DNA from: JAHQVI01 sp963727575
GTDB taxonomy: Bacteria > Pseudomonadota > Alphaproteobacteria > Rhizobiales > Rhodomicrobiaceae
DNA: 64,000 nucleotides
Direction: 5' to 3'
Assembly: GCA_963727575.1 (NCBI GenBank)
Contig: CAVSIA010000043.1
Coordinates: 1-64,000 of the forward strand
The notes beneath the pieces were generated by a model. That model did not search any database. It was not told the origin of the DNA and saw only the letters and a program-made list of their open reading frames with translations. A program made the translations under genes and the position numbers. The number at the start of each line of letters is the position of its first letter. The first letter of the stretch is position 1. Positions 45,714-54,305 of this stretch are shown here, one piece after another.

Positions 45714-46794
45714 TTACCTCACTCCGAGATCGTCTGGGATGGTGAAGAGGGACAGCCGTCCGGCGCCGTCGGCGGCGGCGAGATGCTTGCCCGTCGGCGA
45801 GAATGCGAGCGTGGTCACGGCCGATCCGGTCTGCGCCCTGGCGACGATGGCCTCGCCCTTGCGGGTGGCGCCGATCAGCACATTGCCGGTCGAGAAGCCG
45901 CCGGCGATCCAGGCTTTCTTCGGATGCGCCGCAACCGCGGTCACCGTGCCGCCGAACACAAAGCCGATCTCGACCGGCGGACGCCGCCCCGGCCCGGCAC
46001 CGGCGAACGACCATGCGGTGATGACGTCGGCACCGGAGCAGCCCATCACTTCGCCATCGGCGGTCCAGGCCATATGGTGGATCTTGCGCGGATAGCCGCC
46101 CATGCGGAAATCCTTCATGGTCACCAGGTCCCAGATATGCAGCTCCTTCTCCTGCGTCGCGGTGACCAGATAGCGGCCCTTCGGCGACCAGCTCACGCCG
46201 ATATGCGAGCCTTTCCAGTCAAGCGTCAGATCGCTGCCCGCGGTCTCCAGATTGAAGACGCTGGCGCCGTCGTAGTGGCTGGCGGCGATCCGGTTGCCGG
46301 TGCGGTCGAAGGCGACGCCCGAGATGGTGCCGGAGGCGCTGGGGAAGCGGGCAAGCGCCGCGCCGTCGCGATCGAACACGGAAACGTCCGTCCCCGCAGC
46401 AACCGCGATGCGCCCCGTTGCACGATGCACGGCCAAGCTCTCGACCCAGCGGTCGCTGAAGGCGCAGATCTCGCGCTGATCGCCGCCATCCTCGCTGGAG
46501 AAGAACACCGCTCGCCCGTCCTGCCCGGCCGAGACGAAGCCGCTGCCGGCGGCCCGCACGCGCGACGGCGGCAACCCTGTGCAGCGGGATGGCGCGGACC
46601 GTGGCGCCGGGCTCGGACTGCGCGTCCAGCAGCGCCACCGCCCCGTCCCCCATCGCGACCGCACATGTCGCCCCGTCAGACGAAAAACAGCATTCCGTTG
46701 CATTGGCCGGGAGCGTGAACCGGCGCTCGGCGACCAGCGGCGAGGTGATTTCCGCGCCGATGTCGCGTGTCAGGTCTGCCGGGTCCAGCCTCAT
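45714..46794 (-). CDS. WD40-repeat protein, one frameshift
   Basis: Corrected, about 360 residues of beta-propeller repeats: CCFSSDGATCAVAMGDGAVA, GFVSAGQDGRAVFFSSEDGG, VESLAVHRATGRIAVAAGTD, GTISGVAFDRTGNRIAASHY, IGVSWSPKGRYLVTATQEKE with LHIWDL, and VTTLAFSPTGKHLAAADGAG. There is no signal peptide, so it is cytoplasmic. The frame breaks near 46570 by one extra base. The start at 46794 overlaps the CobW stop by ATGA. Its tight coupling to CobW suggests a scaffold or chaperone role with that GTPase; inference only. Confidence 0.78.
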
Positions 46795-47777
46795 GACGCC
46801 AGACACGCCGAGAACGCGCGCTCCAGCTCCGCCCCGTCGAGATTGCGGCCGATCACCACGAGACGGCTTTCGCGCGCCTCCTCCGGCTTCCAGTTCGCGC
46901 CCCAGTCGCTGTCCATCACCATATGCACGCCCTGGAACACGTAGCGGCGGTCGTGGCCGGCAAGCGCGAGGATGCCCTTGGTGCGCAGCACGTCGACGCC
47001 GCGGGCCATGATGAACTCGCGCATCCAGCTCGAGAATTTGTCCGGCGCAACGGGACGGCTGGACTTCAGCGATACCGAAGTGATGGTCTCGTCGTGCTCG
47101 TGATCCTCGGGGTCTTCCTCCATGAAGCCGGGCTCGATGGAGAGGAGCCGCTTCAGATCGAACGCGCCGCGCGCCAGCACCTTGTCGAGCCCGATCCCGG
47201 CGCGGGTGGTGCGATGGATCTCGCAGAATTTGTTCAGCGACCGGATCTTTGCCTCGACCGTCTCCAGCTCTTCAGTGCTGACGAGGTCGGTCTTGTTGAG
47301 CAGGATGATGTCGGCGAAGGCGACCTGCTCCTCGCATTCATGGGCGTCATCGACCGCTTCGAGGAAATGCTTGGCGTCGACGACGGTCACCACCGCGTCG
47401 AGCGCCAGCCGGTCGCGCAGATCGTCATCGACGAAGAAGGTCTGCACGACAGGCGCCGGATCGGCGAGGCCGGTCGTCTCGATCAGGATGCCGTCGAGCT
47501 GGTCGGCCCGCTTCATCAGGCCGCCGAGGATGCGGATCAGATCGCCGCGCACGGTGCAGCAGATGCACCCGTTGTTCATTTCGAAGATCTCTTCATCGGC
47601 GTCGATGACCAGATCGTTGTCGATGCCTTCCTCGCCGAACTCGTTGACCACCACGGCGAATTTCTTGCCGTGCTGCTCGGTGAGGATGCGGTTGAGAAGC
47701 GTCGTCTTGCCAGCGCCCAGATAACCGGTCAGCAACGTCACCGGCAGTTTCCGGACCTCGACGGGTGTTTCCTGCAT
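46791..47777 (-). CDS. CobW/COG0523-family GTPase (metallochaperone)
   Basis: The protein is 328 residues. The G1 loop is LLTGYLGAGKTTLLNRIL, the metal motif is MNNGCICCTVRGDLIRIL (CxCC), VILIETTGLADPAPVV-like gives G3, and ILLNKTDLVSTEELE is the NKxD base motif. The C-terminal CobW domain (DVLRTKGILALAGHDRRYVF, QGVHMVMDSDWG) follows. These GTPases deliver Zn, Co or Fe to client enzymes. Between HupE and a WD40 protein it may insert a metal into an enzyme of this cluster. Cyanase needs no metal, so the client is unclear. Confidence 0.9.
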   Translation of the reverse strand: MQETPVEVRKLPVTLLTGYLGAGKTTLLNRILTEQHGKKFAVVVNEFGEEGIDNDLVIDADEEIFEMNNGCICCTVRGDLIRILGGLMKRADQLDGILIETTGLADPAPVVQTFFVDDDLRDRLALDAVVTVVDAKHFLEAVDDAHECEEQVAFADIILLNKTDLVSTEELETVEAKIRSLNKFCEIHRTTRAGIGLDKVLARGAFDLKRLLSIEPGFMEEDPEDHEHDETITSVSLKSSRPVAPDKFSSWMREFIMARGVDVLRTKGILALAGHDRRYVFQGVHMVMDSDWGANWKPEEARESRLVVIGRNLDGAELERAFSACLAS

Positions 47778-47855
47778 TGATTGCTCCGCGCGATTGAAGA
47801 TCGGGGTTGACCGAGGGGCGGGCGAGCGCCCCCCGGTGTGGGTCGGAAGGCAGGG

Positions 47856-48515
47856 TCAGACCGGGAATGCCAGGCTCGACAGCGCGACCGCAGCGACACC
47901 GGCCATTGCCCCACCGGCGACGCGCGCATAGGACAGCGCCAGCCCATCGTCGCGCTTCGACCAGACGTGGAACAGTGTGCCGGCCGCGAGCGCGATCGTA
48001 TATTGGGTAACGCCGAAGCCCACGAGATACGCGCCGACGACGGAGGTTTGCGCGCCGACGATCGACTCCGCATAGGCATACCCATGAAACAGGCCCGCCC
48101 CGGCGAAGGCGATGCCAAGCAGCGGCATGGTGATCTTTGCCCTGGCGATGACCGCAACCGCGGCGGCGGCAACCGACAGCGCGACGACCAACTCCGCGAC
48201 CGGCAGATCGAGCGAAGCGAAATGGACCGCCGCCCCCCCAAGCGTGCCGACGATGAAGGCCAGCGGCAGCAGGAAGCGCGCACCGGCAAATGCCGCCATC
48301 AACCCGACGCCGATGATGAAGGCCAGATGATCGACGCCGATGATCGGGTGGGCGATGCCGGAGATCAGTCCTTGCGCGAAGGTTGAGGGCAGCACGCCGC
48401 CCATCGCATGGTGCGCGAAGGCCGGGCTCGCCGCCATGGTCAGGAAGGTAAGGCTCGCGAGGCCCAGAGTGGCATTCCGAAGCGGTCCGTTCGGTTTCGG
48501 TGCGGGTTTCATCAT
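47856..48515 (-). CDS. hupE: HupE/UreJ-family membrane protein
   Basis: The protein is 219 residues. The signal peptide ends near AFA-HH, and the mature protein begins HHAMGG. The family signature GIAHPIIGVDHLAFIIGVGL (HPxxGxDH) is present, with about six membrane helices, including LLPLAFIVGTLGGAAVHFAS and MPLLGIAFAGAGLFHGYAYA. HupE/UreJ proteins are nickel or cobalt permease candidates. Start 48515 follows GGGAG; upstream open frame is not real. It sits between the ABC ATPase and CobW, pointing to metal supply. Confidence 0.85.
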   Translation of the reverse strand: MMKPAPKPNGPLRNATLGLASLTFLTMAASPAFAHHAMGGVLPSTFAQGLISGIAHPIIGVDHLAFIIGVGLMAAFAGARFLLPLAFIVGTLGGAAVHFASLDLPVAELVVALSVAAAAVAVIARAKITMPLLGIAFAGAGLFHGYAYAESIVGAQTSVVGAYLVGFGVTQYTIALAAGTLFHVWSKRDDGLALSYARVAGGAMAGVAAVALSSLAFPV

Positions 48516-48603
48516 GCTTTTACTCCCGAAATAAGCCGCGACCCTGCGGCGTTCGTTCTGCCGCCCTCTTCGGCGACGCTCTCTTTCCAACTGCCGGCAA
48601 GCC

Positions 48604-49500
48604 TCATGACGCCCGCTTCGCCGCCCCGACGCCGGGCGATTGCGCGCCGGGCCGCACGACGGGCGGATTTTTCGGGTCGTAGGTGCTTGCGGAGATTTCA
48701 TCGCGGAACCGCTTGGAGCGGTTGACCAGGAATTCGACGAGGTGATTGCGGAGAGGATAGTAATTCGGGTGGGTGTGCATGTCGGAGCGGGTGCGCTCGC
48801 GCGGCAGCGTGTTCTCGATGATCTCGCAGACGCGCGCCTGCGGACCGTTGGTCATCAGCACGACGCGGTCGGCGAGCAGCAGCGCCTCGTCGATATCGTG
48901 GGTGATCATGAACGCCGTCTGCTGGGTGTTCTGGCAGATCGAGAGCAGCTCTTCCTGCAGACTGCCGCGGGTCAGCGCGTCGAGCGCGGAGAAGGGCTCG
49001 TCCATCAGCAGGATCTTCGGCTCGATGGCGAAGGCGCGGGCGATGCCGACGCGCTGCTTCATGCCGCCGGAAAGCTGCGACGGGCGCTTGTCCTCCGAGC
49101 CGGTCAGATGGACCATATCGAGATATTTCTGGCAGTGCGCGCGGACCTGCTGGGCGGACCAGTCGCGCCACCGGGATTCCACCGCAAAGGCGACGTTGCG
49201 GATCGCGGTCATCCAGGGCAGCAGCGCGTGATGCTGGAAGATCACCGCGCGGTTGAGGCTCGGCCCGGTCACTTCCTTGCCATCGACGATCAGCACGCCA
49301 TCGCTCGGTTTGTCGAGACCGGCAAGGATGTTGAGCAGCGTGGTCTTTCCGCATCCGGAGTGACCGATCAGGCAGATGAACTCGCCCTGATGGACGTTGA
49401 ACCAGACATCGCCGAAGATTTCCGTCTCGGATCTCCTGTCGGGCGTCGGATAGCGCTTGGCGAGGCCCTCGACACGGATCAGCGGCTTCGTCGCCGTCAT
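48604..49500 (-). CDS. ABC transporter ATPase, nitrate/cyanate type (NrtD/CynD-like)
   Basis: The protein is 298 residues. Walker A is LIGHSGCGKTTLLNILAG, the Q-loop VIFQHHALLPWMTAIRNV, signature QLSGGMKQRVGIARAFAI, Walker B ILLMDEPFSALDALTRG and switch MITHDIDEALLLADRVV. The C-terminal NYYPLRNHLVEFLVNRSKRF is characteristic of the nitrate/cyanate branch rather than taurine or sulfonate importers. Start 49500 has GAAGGAG upstream. With cynS in the same operon, cyanate is the best substrate guess. Confidence 0.88.
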   Translation of the reverse strand: MTATKPLIRVEGLAKRYPTPDRRSETEIFGDVWFNVHQGEFICLIGHSGCGKTTLLNILAGLDKPSDGVLIVDGKEVTGPSLNRAVIFQHHALLPWMTAIRNVAFAVESRWRDWSAQQVRAHCQKYLDMVHLTGSEDKRPSQLSGGMKQRVGIARAFAIEPKILLMDEPFSALDALTRGSLQEELLSICQNTQQTAFMITHDIDEALLLADRVVLMTNGPQARVCEIIENTLPRERTRSDMHTHPNYYPLRNHLVEFLVNRSKRFRDEISASTYDPKNPPVVRPGAQSPGVGAAKRAS

Positions 49501-49555
49501 TGCTGCTCCTTCCTGAGCGCGCTCATGATGGGGTTCGGTGCGGCGGCGAAATTCG

Positions 49556-50390
49556 TCATTCGGCATAATCCACCAGCCTCGCAAGCCGGGCGAGGATGAA
49601 GTCCAGGATCATCCCGATGACGCCGATGAAGAAGATGGCGCTGATCACGCCGGTGATGGACAGGTTGTTCCATTCGTTCCAGACGTAGTAGCCGATGCCC
49701 GTGCCGCCGACGAGCATCTCGGCGGCGACGATGACCAGCCACGCGATACCGATGGAGATGCGCATGCCGGTCAGGATGGTCGGCGCGGCGGCCGGCAGAA
49801 TCACGCGCCATGCCATGCGCGCGCTGCCGACCTCCAGCGTTCTGGCGACGTTGAGCCATTCCTTGCGGACGCTGGCAACGCCGAAAACCGTATTGATCAG
49901 CATCGGCCATATCGAGCAGATGAAGATCACGAAAATGGACGACATTCCGGAGTCTTTGATGGTGTAGAGCGCGAGCGGCATCCAGGCGAGCGGCGAGACC
50001 GGCTTCAGAACCTGGACGAATGGATCGACCGCCTTGCGGAACACCTCGGACATGCCGATGAAAAAGCCGAGCGGGATGGCGATCAGCGCCGCGAGCGAGA
50101 AGCCGGCGGCGACGCGCATGATCGAATAGGCGAGCTGGATGCCGATGCCCTTGTCGTTCGGCCCCTTGTCGTAGAACGGATTGGTGATGTGCTTCCAGAT
50201 CGCCTGGCCGACTTCGATCGGCCCCGGCATCGCCGAGCCGCCCTTGGCCTGATCGCCGAGCAATGCGGCGAGTTCAGGGTCCATGGCCGGCGCCGCGCTG
50301 CGCTGGGCCTCGACCCAGAGGTGCCAGCCGAGCAGGAAGGTAAAGAGCAGGACGACGGAAAGGGCGACTGCGCGAAGGTTCGTCGATGCT
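49556..50390 (-). CDS. ABC transporter permease, nitrate/cyanate type, N-terminus lost to IS630
   Basis: About 277 codons remain. The frame runs from the IS630 boundary: LRAVALSVVLLFTFLLGWHL is the first membrane helix, followed by a linker (DPELAALLGDQAKGGSAMPG), IQLAYSIMRVAAGFSLAALI, DPFVQVLKPVSPLAWMPLAL (the EAA-like loop region) and WLVIVAAEMLVGGTGIGYYV. No start codon lies in frame on either side of the insertion, so the first residues are missing. An internal ATG at 50284 would drop helix 1. The substrate-binding protein gene expected upstream is absent. Confidence 0.8.
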
Positions 50391-51613
50391 AGTGTCCTGA
50401 TTCAGAAGTTCCTATCCAGCTGAGGCATGCACATCGAGGGTGCGGCGGCAAAAGCGCTCGATGCTTGCCAGTATATCATCGGCGGACTTGGTCCATCGTA
50501 GCGGCTTCGGATTTGCGTTCTGCTGACGGATGAAGGCCTCGATCGCCGCGATCAGTTGCTTGACCGACGTGTGAGCGCCTCGCTTGATCTGCTTTTCGGC
50601 CAACAGCGAGAAGAAACGCTCGACCTGATTGATCCACGATGACGATGTCGGGGTGAAGTGCGCGTGCCAGTGCGCCCGCTTGGCGAACCAATCGCGGATC
50701 AGCTTTGTCTTGTGGCTCGAGGCGTTGTCCATCACGACATGCACGTCGAGACCGGCAGGCACATTGCGCTCCACTTCGTCGAGGAACTTGCGGAACTCCT
50801 GTGCGCGATGGCGCGGCATGCATGTGCCGATCACGCTGCCCGCCTTCACGTCTGTCTCGGCCGTCACGGCGGCAATGAAGCCTGCAAAGAGCGTTGTTGT
50901 GCCGTGGCGCTCATAGTCGTGGGTGCGCCTCTCCACCTGACCGGGACGCATCGGCAGAAGCGGCTGCGTTCGATCAAGGGCTTGTATCTGGCTCTTTTCA
51001 TCGACGCAGATCACCAGCGCCTTGTCTGGCGGAGCGAGATATAGCCCCACAATGTCGCGCACCTTCTCGACGAATTGCGGATCGGTCGACAGCTTGAACG
51101 TCTCGGTGCGATGCGGCTGCAAGCAGAAGGCCTGCCAGATCCGATGCACGGACGACGCCGATATGCCCGACGCCTTCGCCATGCCGCGCGTGCTCCAATG
51201 TGTCGCGTCCGAGGGCTTTGCCTCGAGCGTTTTGGTAACAATTTCCTCGATACGGTCATCGCCGATCTTGCGTGGCGCACCGCATCTTGGCTCGTCGTCG
51301 AGGCCATCGAGACGATGCCTGGCGAACCGCTCGCGCCACAGCCGGACGGTCTGACGCGTAACGCCCACCCCAGACGCGATCTCGCAGTTGTTCTCCCCGT
51401 CCGCCGCGCGCAGGATGATCTCCGCGCGCTGTGCATCCGCGCGCGTAATCTTGCGACGGCGGACACGGCCATTGAGCATGGCTTGCTCATCCGCACTCAG
51501 CTGGATCGGGCTCGGTTTTCCACTCACCATCATCGCTCCCAGGGAATCGCTGATCCAATACAGGGAATCACGACGACGAATAACTGGCTAGAAATTTCCG
51601 AAACAGGACACTA
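50390..51613 (-). mobile_element. IS630-family insertion sequence, intact
   Basis: The ends TAGTGTCCTGATTCAGAAGT (50390) and, inverted, TAGTGTCCTGTTTCGGAAAT (51613) match closely, and both terminate at TA, the IS630/Tc1 target duplicated on insertion. One intact transposase fills the element. It lies in the 5' end of the ABC permease and directly beside the first Y RNA (nine bases away). Confidence 0.9.
50412..51533 (-). CDS. IS630-family transposase
   Basis: The protein is 373 residues. N-terminal paired helix-turn-helix: ITRADAQRAEIILRAADGEN, GVGVTRQTVRLWRERFARHR. The DDE domain has VICVDEKSQIQALDRTQPLL (first Asp), LDVHVVMDNASSHKTKLI (second Asp) and TSSSWINQVERFFSLLAEKQ (final Glu). All three catalytic residues are present and the frame is intact, so the element may be mobile. 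Two adjacent ATG codons (51533, 51530) follow GGGAGCG. Confidence 0.95.
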   Translation of the reverse strand: MMVSGKPSPIQLSADEQAMLNGRVRRRKITRADAQRAEIILRAADGENNCEIASGVGVTRQTVRLWRERFARHRLDGLDDEPRCGAPRKIGDDRIEEIVTKTLEAKPSDATHWSTRGMAKASGISASSVHRIWQAFCLQPHRTETFKLSTDPQFVEKVRDIVGLYLAPPDKALVICVDEKSQIQALDRTQPLLPMRPGQVERRTHDYERHGTTTLFAGFIAAVTAETDVKAGSVIGTCMPRHRAQEFRKFLDEVERNVPAGLDVHVVMDNASSHKTKLIRDWFAKRAHWHAHFTPTSSSWINQVERFFSLLAEKQIKRGAHTSVKQLIAAIEAFIRQQNANPKPLRWTKSADDILASIERFCRRTLDVHASAG

Positions 51614-51621
51614 GGGATTGA

Positions 51622-51704
51622 GCCGTGACGAATGCTGATGGAACTACATTTGCCTATCCAGCAACCAGGATGTTTCATCAATTCTTGTCGTCACGGCCTT
51701 TTTT
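51622..51704 (+). ncRNA. Bacterial Y RNA, simple form
   Basis: GCCGTGACGA (51622-51631) pairs perfectly with TCGTCACGGC (51688-51697), which is followed by CTTTTTT, a terminator. An inner helix pairs TGATGGAAC (51636-51644) with GTTTCATCA (51672-51680). The stem strands carry GACGAATG and CTTGTC, matching what I recall as the Ro60-binding consensus of bacterial Y RNAs (GNCGAAN0-1G and CUUGNC). Its inner helix covaries with that of the next RNA. It lies just upstream of a tRNA-mimic Y RNA and rtcBA, as in enteric yrlB-yrlA-rtcBA loci. Confidence 0.72.
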
Positions 51705-51720
51705 CGACCCACGTGATTTT

Positions 51721-51739
51721 CGGCCGGATCGTCCGGCCG
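51721..51739. other. GC-rich hairpin between the two Y RNAs
   Basis: CGGCCGGA, loop TCG, TCCGGCCG is a perfect 8-bp stem with a 3-base loop between the two ncRNAs. There is no T-run on the plus strand, so it may be an operator or a processing hairpin rather than a terminator. Confidence 0.4.
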
Positions 51740-51760
51740 CAATGAAAGGATCAGTAGACG

Positions 51761-51907
51761 GATCGTGACGAATGCAGGCGGAACTACATCGCTTCAAACG
51801 ACCAGGTCGCGGGTTCGAGTCCCGCCGGGGCCTCCATTTTTCCAATGGCCCCGTAGCTCAGCGGTAGAGCAGGAGGTTTCGCCGCCACTTGTCGTCACGA
51901 CCGTTTT
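51761..51907 (+). ncRNA. yrlA: Bacterial Y RNA with circularly permuted tRNA mimic (YrlA-like)
   Basis: Outer stem CGTGACGA (51764-51771) pairs with TCGTCACG (51892-51899); GACGAATG and CTTGTC repeat the Ro-binding motif of the first RNA; inner helix GGCGGAAC pairs with GTTTCGCC. Inside lies a permuted tRNA. First comes the T arm GCGGG-TTCGAGT-CCCGC (51809-51825), then acceptor strand CGGGGCC, T and CCA (51826-51836). A 10-base linker TTTTTCCAAT follows, then acceptor strand GGCCCCG (51847-51853), TA and the D arm GCTC-AGCGGTA-GAGC (51856-51870). The anticodon arm is replaced by the Y stem. A T-rich tail follows. This matches the tRNA-mimicking YrlA class known next to Ro60/rtcBA genes. Confidence 0.78.
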
Positions 51908-51934
51908 GATTTCGGCGCTTTGAGGAGGAAGGTC

Positions 51935-53172
51935 ATGGAGACCAACACGCGCACATACGACGTTCTGCATGAGGCCAAGGCCGCCGTACCGATCAAGATG
52001 TGGACGCGCGGCGTGCCGGTGGACGAAGTCCTCGAAGCGGCAGTTGCTCAACACTGCGTCGATGCCGTTCATCTACAAATGGATGGCGGTGATGCCGGAC
52101 GTGCATTACGGGAAAGGCTCGACCATCGGTTCGGTGATCCCGACCAAGGGCGCGATCATTCCGGCCGCGGTCGGCGTCGATATCGGCTGCGGGATGATGG
52201 CGGTGCGGACCTCGCTCAACGCGGCCGACCTGCCGGACGATCTCGCCCCGGTGCGGTCGGCGCTCGAAGCAGCCGTTCCGCACGGCCGCTCGGTTGGCCG
52301 CAATAAGCTGGACAAGGGCTCCTGGCAGGATCTGCCGGCGGCGACCGAGGAAGCATGGGAAGCGCTCGCACCGCGCTTTGCGGCCATCGTCGACAAGCAT
52401 CCGAAGATCGCCAAGGCCAACACAGCCAACCATCTCGGCACGCTCGGGACCGGCAACCACTTCCTCGAAGTGTGCCTCGACCAGGAGGACCGCGTCTGGG
52501 TGATGCTGCATTCCGGGTCGCGCGGGGTCGGCAACCAGATCGGCACCTACTTCATCGAAAAGGCCAAGGAAGAGATGCGCCGATTCTTCATCAATCTTCC
52601 GGATGCGGATCTTGCCTATCTGGCCGAAGGGACGCGAGCATTTCAACGATTACATGGAGGCGGTCGGCTGGGCACAGGACTTCGCCATGCAGAACCGGCA
52701 GGTGATGATGCGCCATGCGATCGACGCCCTTCGTGCGGCAATGCCGAAGCCGTTCGAGGCGCATGTGGAGGCGGTGAACTGTCACCACAACTACGTCGCC
52801 CGCGAGCATCATTTCGGCGAGAACGTGCTGGTGACGCGAAAGGGCGCGGTGCGCGCCGCCGAGGGCGTGATGGGCATCATCCCCGGCTCGATGGGGGCGA
52901 AGTCGTTCATCGTGCGCGGACGCGGCAAGGCGGAAAGCTTCTGCTCCTGCTCGCATGGCGCGGGCCGCGTGATGTCGCGCGCAGAAGCCAAGCGCCGGTT
53001 CACGCTGGCCGATCATGCCGCCGACACCGCCGGTGTCGAATGCCGTAAGGACGCGGACGTCATCGACGAGACGCCGCGCGCCTATAAGAACATCGATGCG
53101 GTAATGGCGGCGCAGGCGGCGCTCGTGGAGATCGTGCACACGCTGCGTCAGGTGGTGTGCGTGAAAGGGTAA
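51935..53172 (+). CDS. rtcB: RNA-splicing ligase RtcB, two frameshifts
   Basis: Corrected, about 411 residues. METNTRTYDVLHEAKAAVPI leads in, then AVMPDVHYGKGSTIGSVIPT, GVDIGCGMMAVRTSL (Mn ligands Asp and Cys), VMLHSGSRGVGNQIG, EAVNCHHNYVAREHHFGENV (His ligands) and FCSCSHGAGRVMSRAEAKR with the His that is guanylylated. It ligates RNA 2',3'-cyclic phosphate or 3'-phosphate ends to 5'-OH using GTP. One extra base lies near 52048 and one near 52633. GAGGAGG precedes the start. It is downstream of two Y RNAs and upstream of rtcA. Confidence 0.92.
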
Positions 53173-53269
53173 GCGCGCCTTGAACGCTTCGCGATGGATC
53201 GCCGCCCCGCCTCAAGGGCCGGGCGGCGACATCGACGGCGTTCGGGGCGGCATTTCGAGGGGCAGGACG

Positions 53270-54289
53270 ATGATCGCAATCGATGGATCGCAGGGCGAAG
53301 GCGGCGGCCAGATTCTGCGCACCGCTCTGGCGCTGTCGGTGGTCACCGGCAAGCCGTTCACCATCCGCAACATCCGCGCGCGGCGGGCGAAGCCCGGACT
53401 GATGCGCCAGCATCTGACGGCGGTGAAAGCGGCCGCCGAAATCAGCGGCGCGCAGGTCGGCGGCGCCGATGTCGGCGCGACGGCATTGACCTTCGAGCCC
53501 GGCGCCGCCCGCTCCGACGAATACACCTTCCGCATCGGCTCGGCGGGCTCGACGACGCTCGTGCTGCAGACCGTGCTGCCGCCTCTCGCCCTGGCAGGCG
53601 GGCACAGCCGGGTGACCATCGAGGGCGGGACCCACAATATGGGCGCGCCGCCGTTCGACTTTCTCGACCGCGCGTTTCTGCCGCTCATCCGCCGCATGGG
53701 CTTCAACGTCACGGCTCACCTCAAGCGTCCGGGCTTTTATCCGGCGGGCGGCGGCGTTCTCGAGATCGACATCGCGCCGCTCGAAGATCCCCAGCCGCTC
53801 GTCATCGAAGACCGCGGGACCCTGGTTGCGCGCAAGGCCGAGGCGCTGATCGCCAACCTGCCGCGAAACATCGCCGAGCGGGAACTCGCCGCACTCAAGG
53901 ACCGGCTCGGCCTCAAGGATGAGGACTTGTTCGTCCGCAACGCATCGGATGCGATCGGACCGGGGAATTGTCTGGTGCTGACCATGGAGTATGAACAGGT
54001 TTGCGAGGTCGTCACCGCCTTCGGCCGGGTGAATGCGACCAGCGAAGCCGTGGCGGGGGAAGCGGCCGAGGAAGCGCAGGCCTATCTCGCGACCGGTGCG
54101 CCGGTCGGCAGCCATCTCGCCGACCAGCTCATTCTGCCGATGGCGCTCGCGCGAGGCGGACGCATCGGCAGCGCCAAGCCGTCGCCGCACACGCTGACCA
54201 ATATCGATGTCGTGAAGCGCTTCCTCGATGTCCGCGCCGACGTCGCCGAGGACGCCGGCGGCCGCTGGAGCATTGCGATTTCCCGTTAA
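53270..54289 (+). CDS. rtcA: RNA 3'-terminal phosphate cyclase
   Basis: The protein is 339 residues. IDGSQGEGGGQILRTALALS is the RtcA opening, with NIRARRAKPGLMRQHLTAVK, GSAGSTTLVLQTVLPPLALA, GGTHNMGAPPFDFL and RPGFYPAGGGVLEIDIAPLE. The nucleophilic His that takes AMP is in GSHLADQLILPMALARGGRI. It converts RNA 3'-phosphates to 2',3'-cyclic ends using ATP, producing RtcB-type substrates. Start 53270 has GAGGGGCAGG upstream. It is 97 bases downstream of rtcB, evidently one operon. No RtcR activator gene is seen nearby. Confidence 0.95.
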   Translation: MIAIDGSQGEGGGQILRTALALSVVTGKPFTIRNIRARRAKPGLMRQHLTAVKAAAEISGAQVGGADVGATALTFEPGAARSDEYTFRIGSAGSTTLVLQTVLPPLALAGGHSRVTIEGGTHNMGAPPFDFLDRAFLPLIRRMGFNVTAHLKRPGFYPAGGGVLEIDIAPLEDPQPLVIEDRGTLVARKAEALIANLPRNIAERELAALKDRLGLKDEDLFVRNASDAIGPGNCLVLTMEYEQVCEVVTAFGRVNATSEAVAGEAAEEAQAYLATGAPVGSHLADQLILPMALARGGRIGSAKPSPHTLTNIDVVKRFLDVRADVAEDAGGRWSIAISR

Positions 54290-54305
54290 GACGGCGGAGC
54301 GTGGA

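Noticed and set aside
51798..51873. A normal tRNA gene or split tRNA pseudogene
   Set aside because: The 3' half precedes the 5' half, and the anticodon arm is replaced by a long stem shared with a neighbouring RNA. A tRNA-mimic Y RNA explains all of it.
51794..52072. A small minus-strand protein ending GGPGGTRTRDLVV
   Set aside because: It is the familiar spurious translation across a tRNA T arm and acceptor end.
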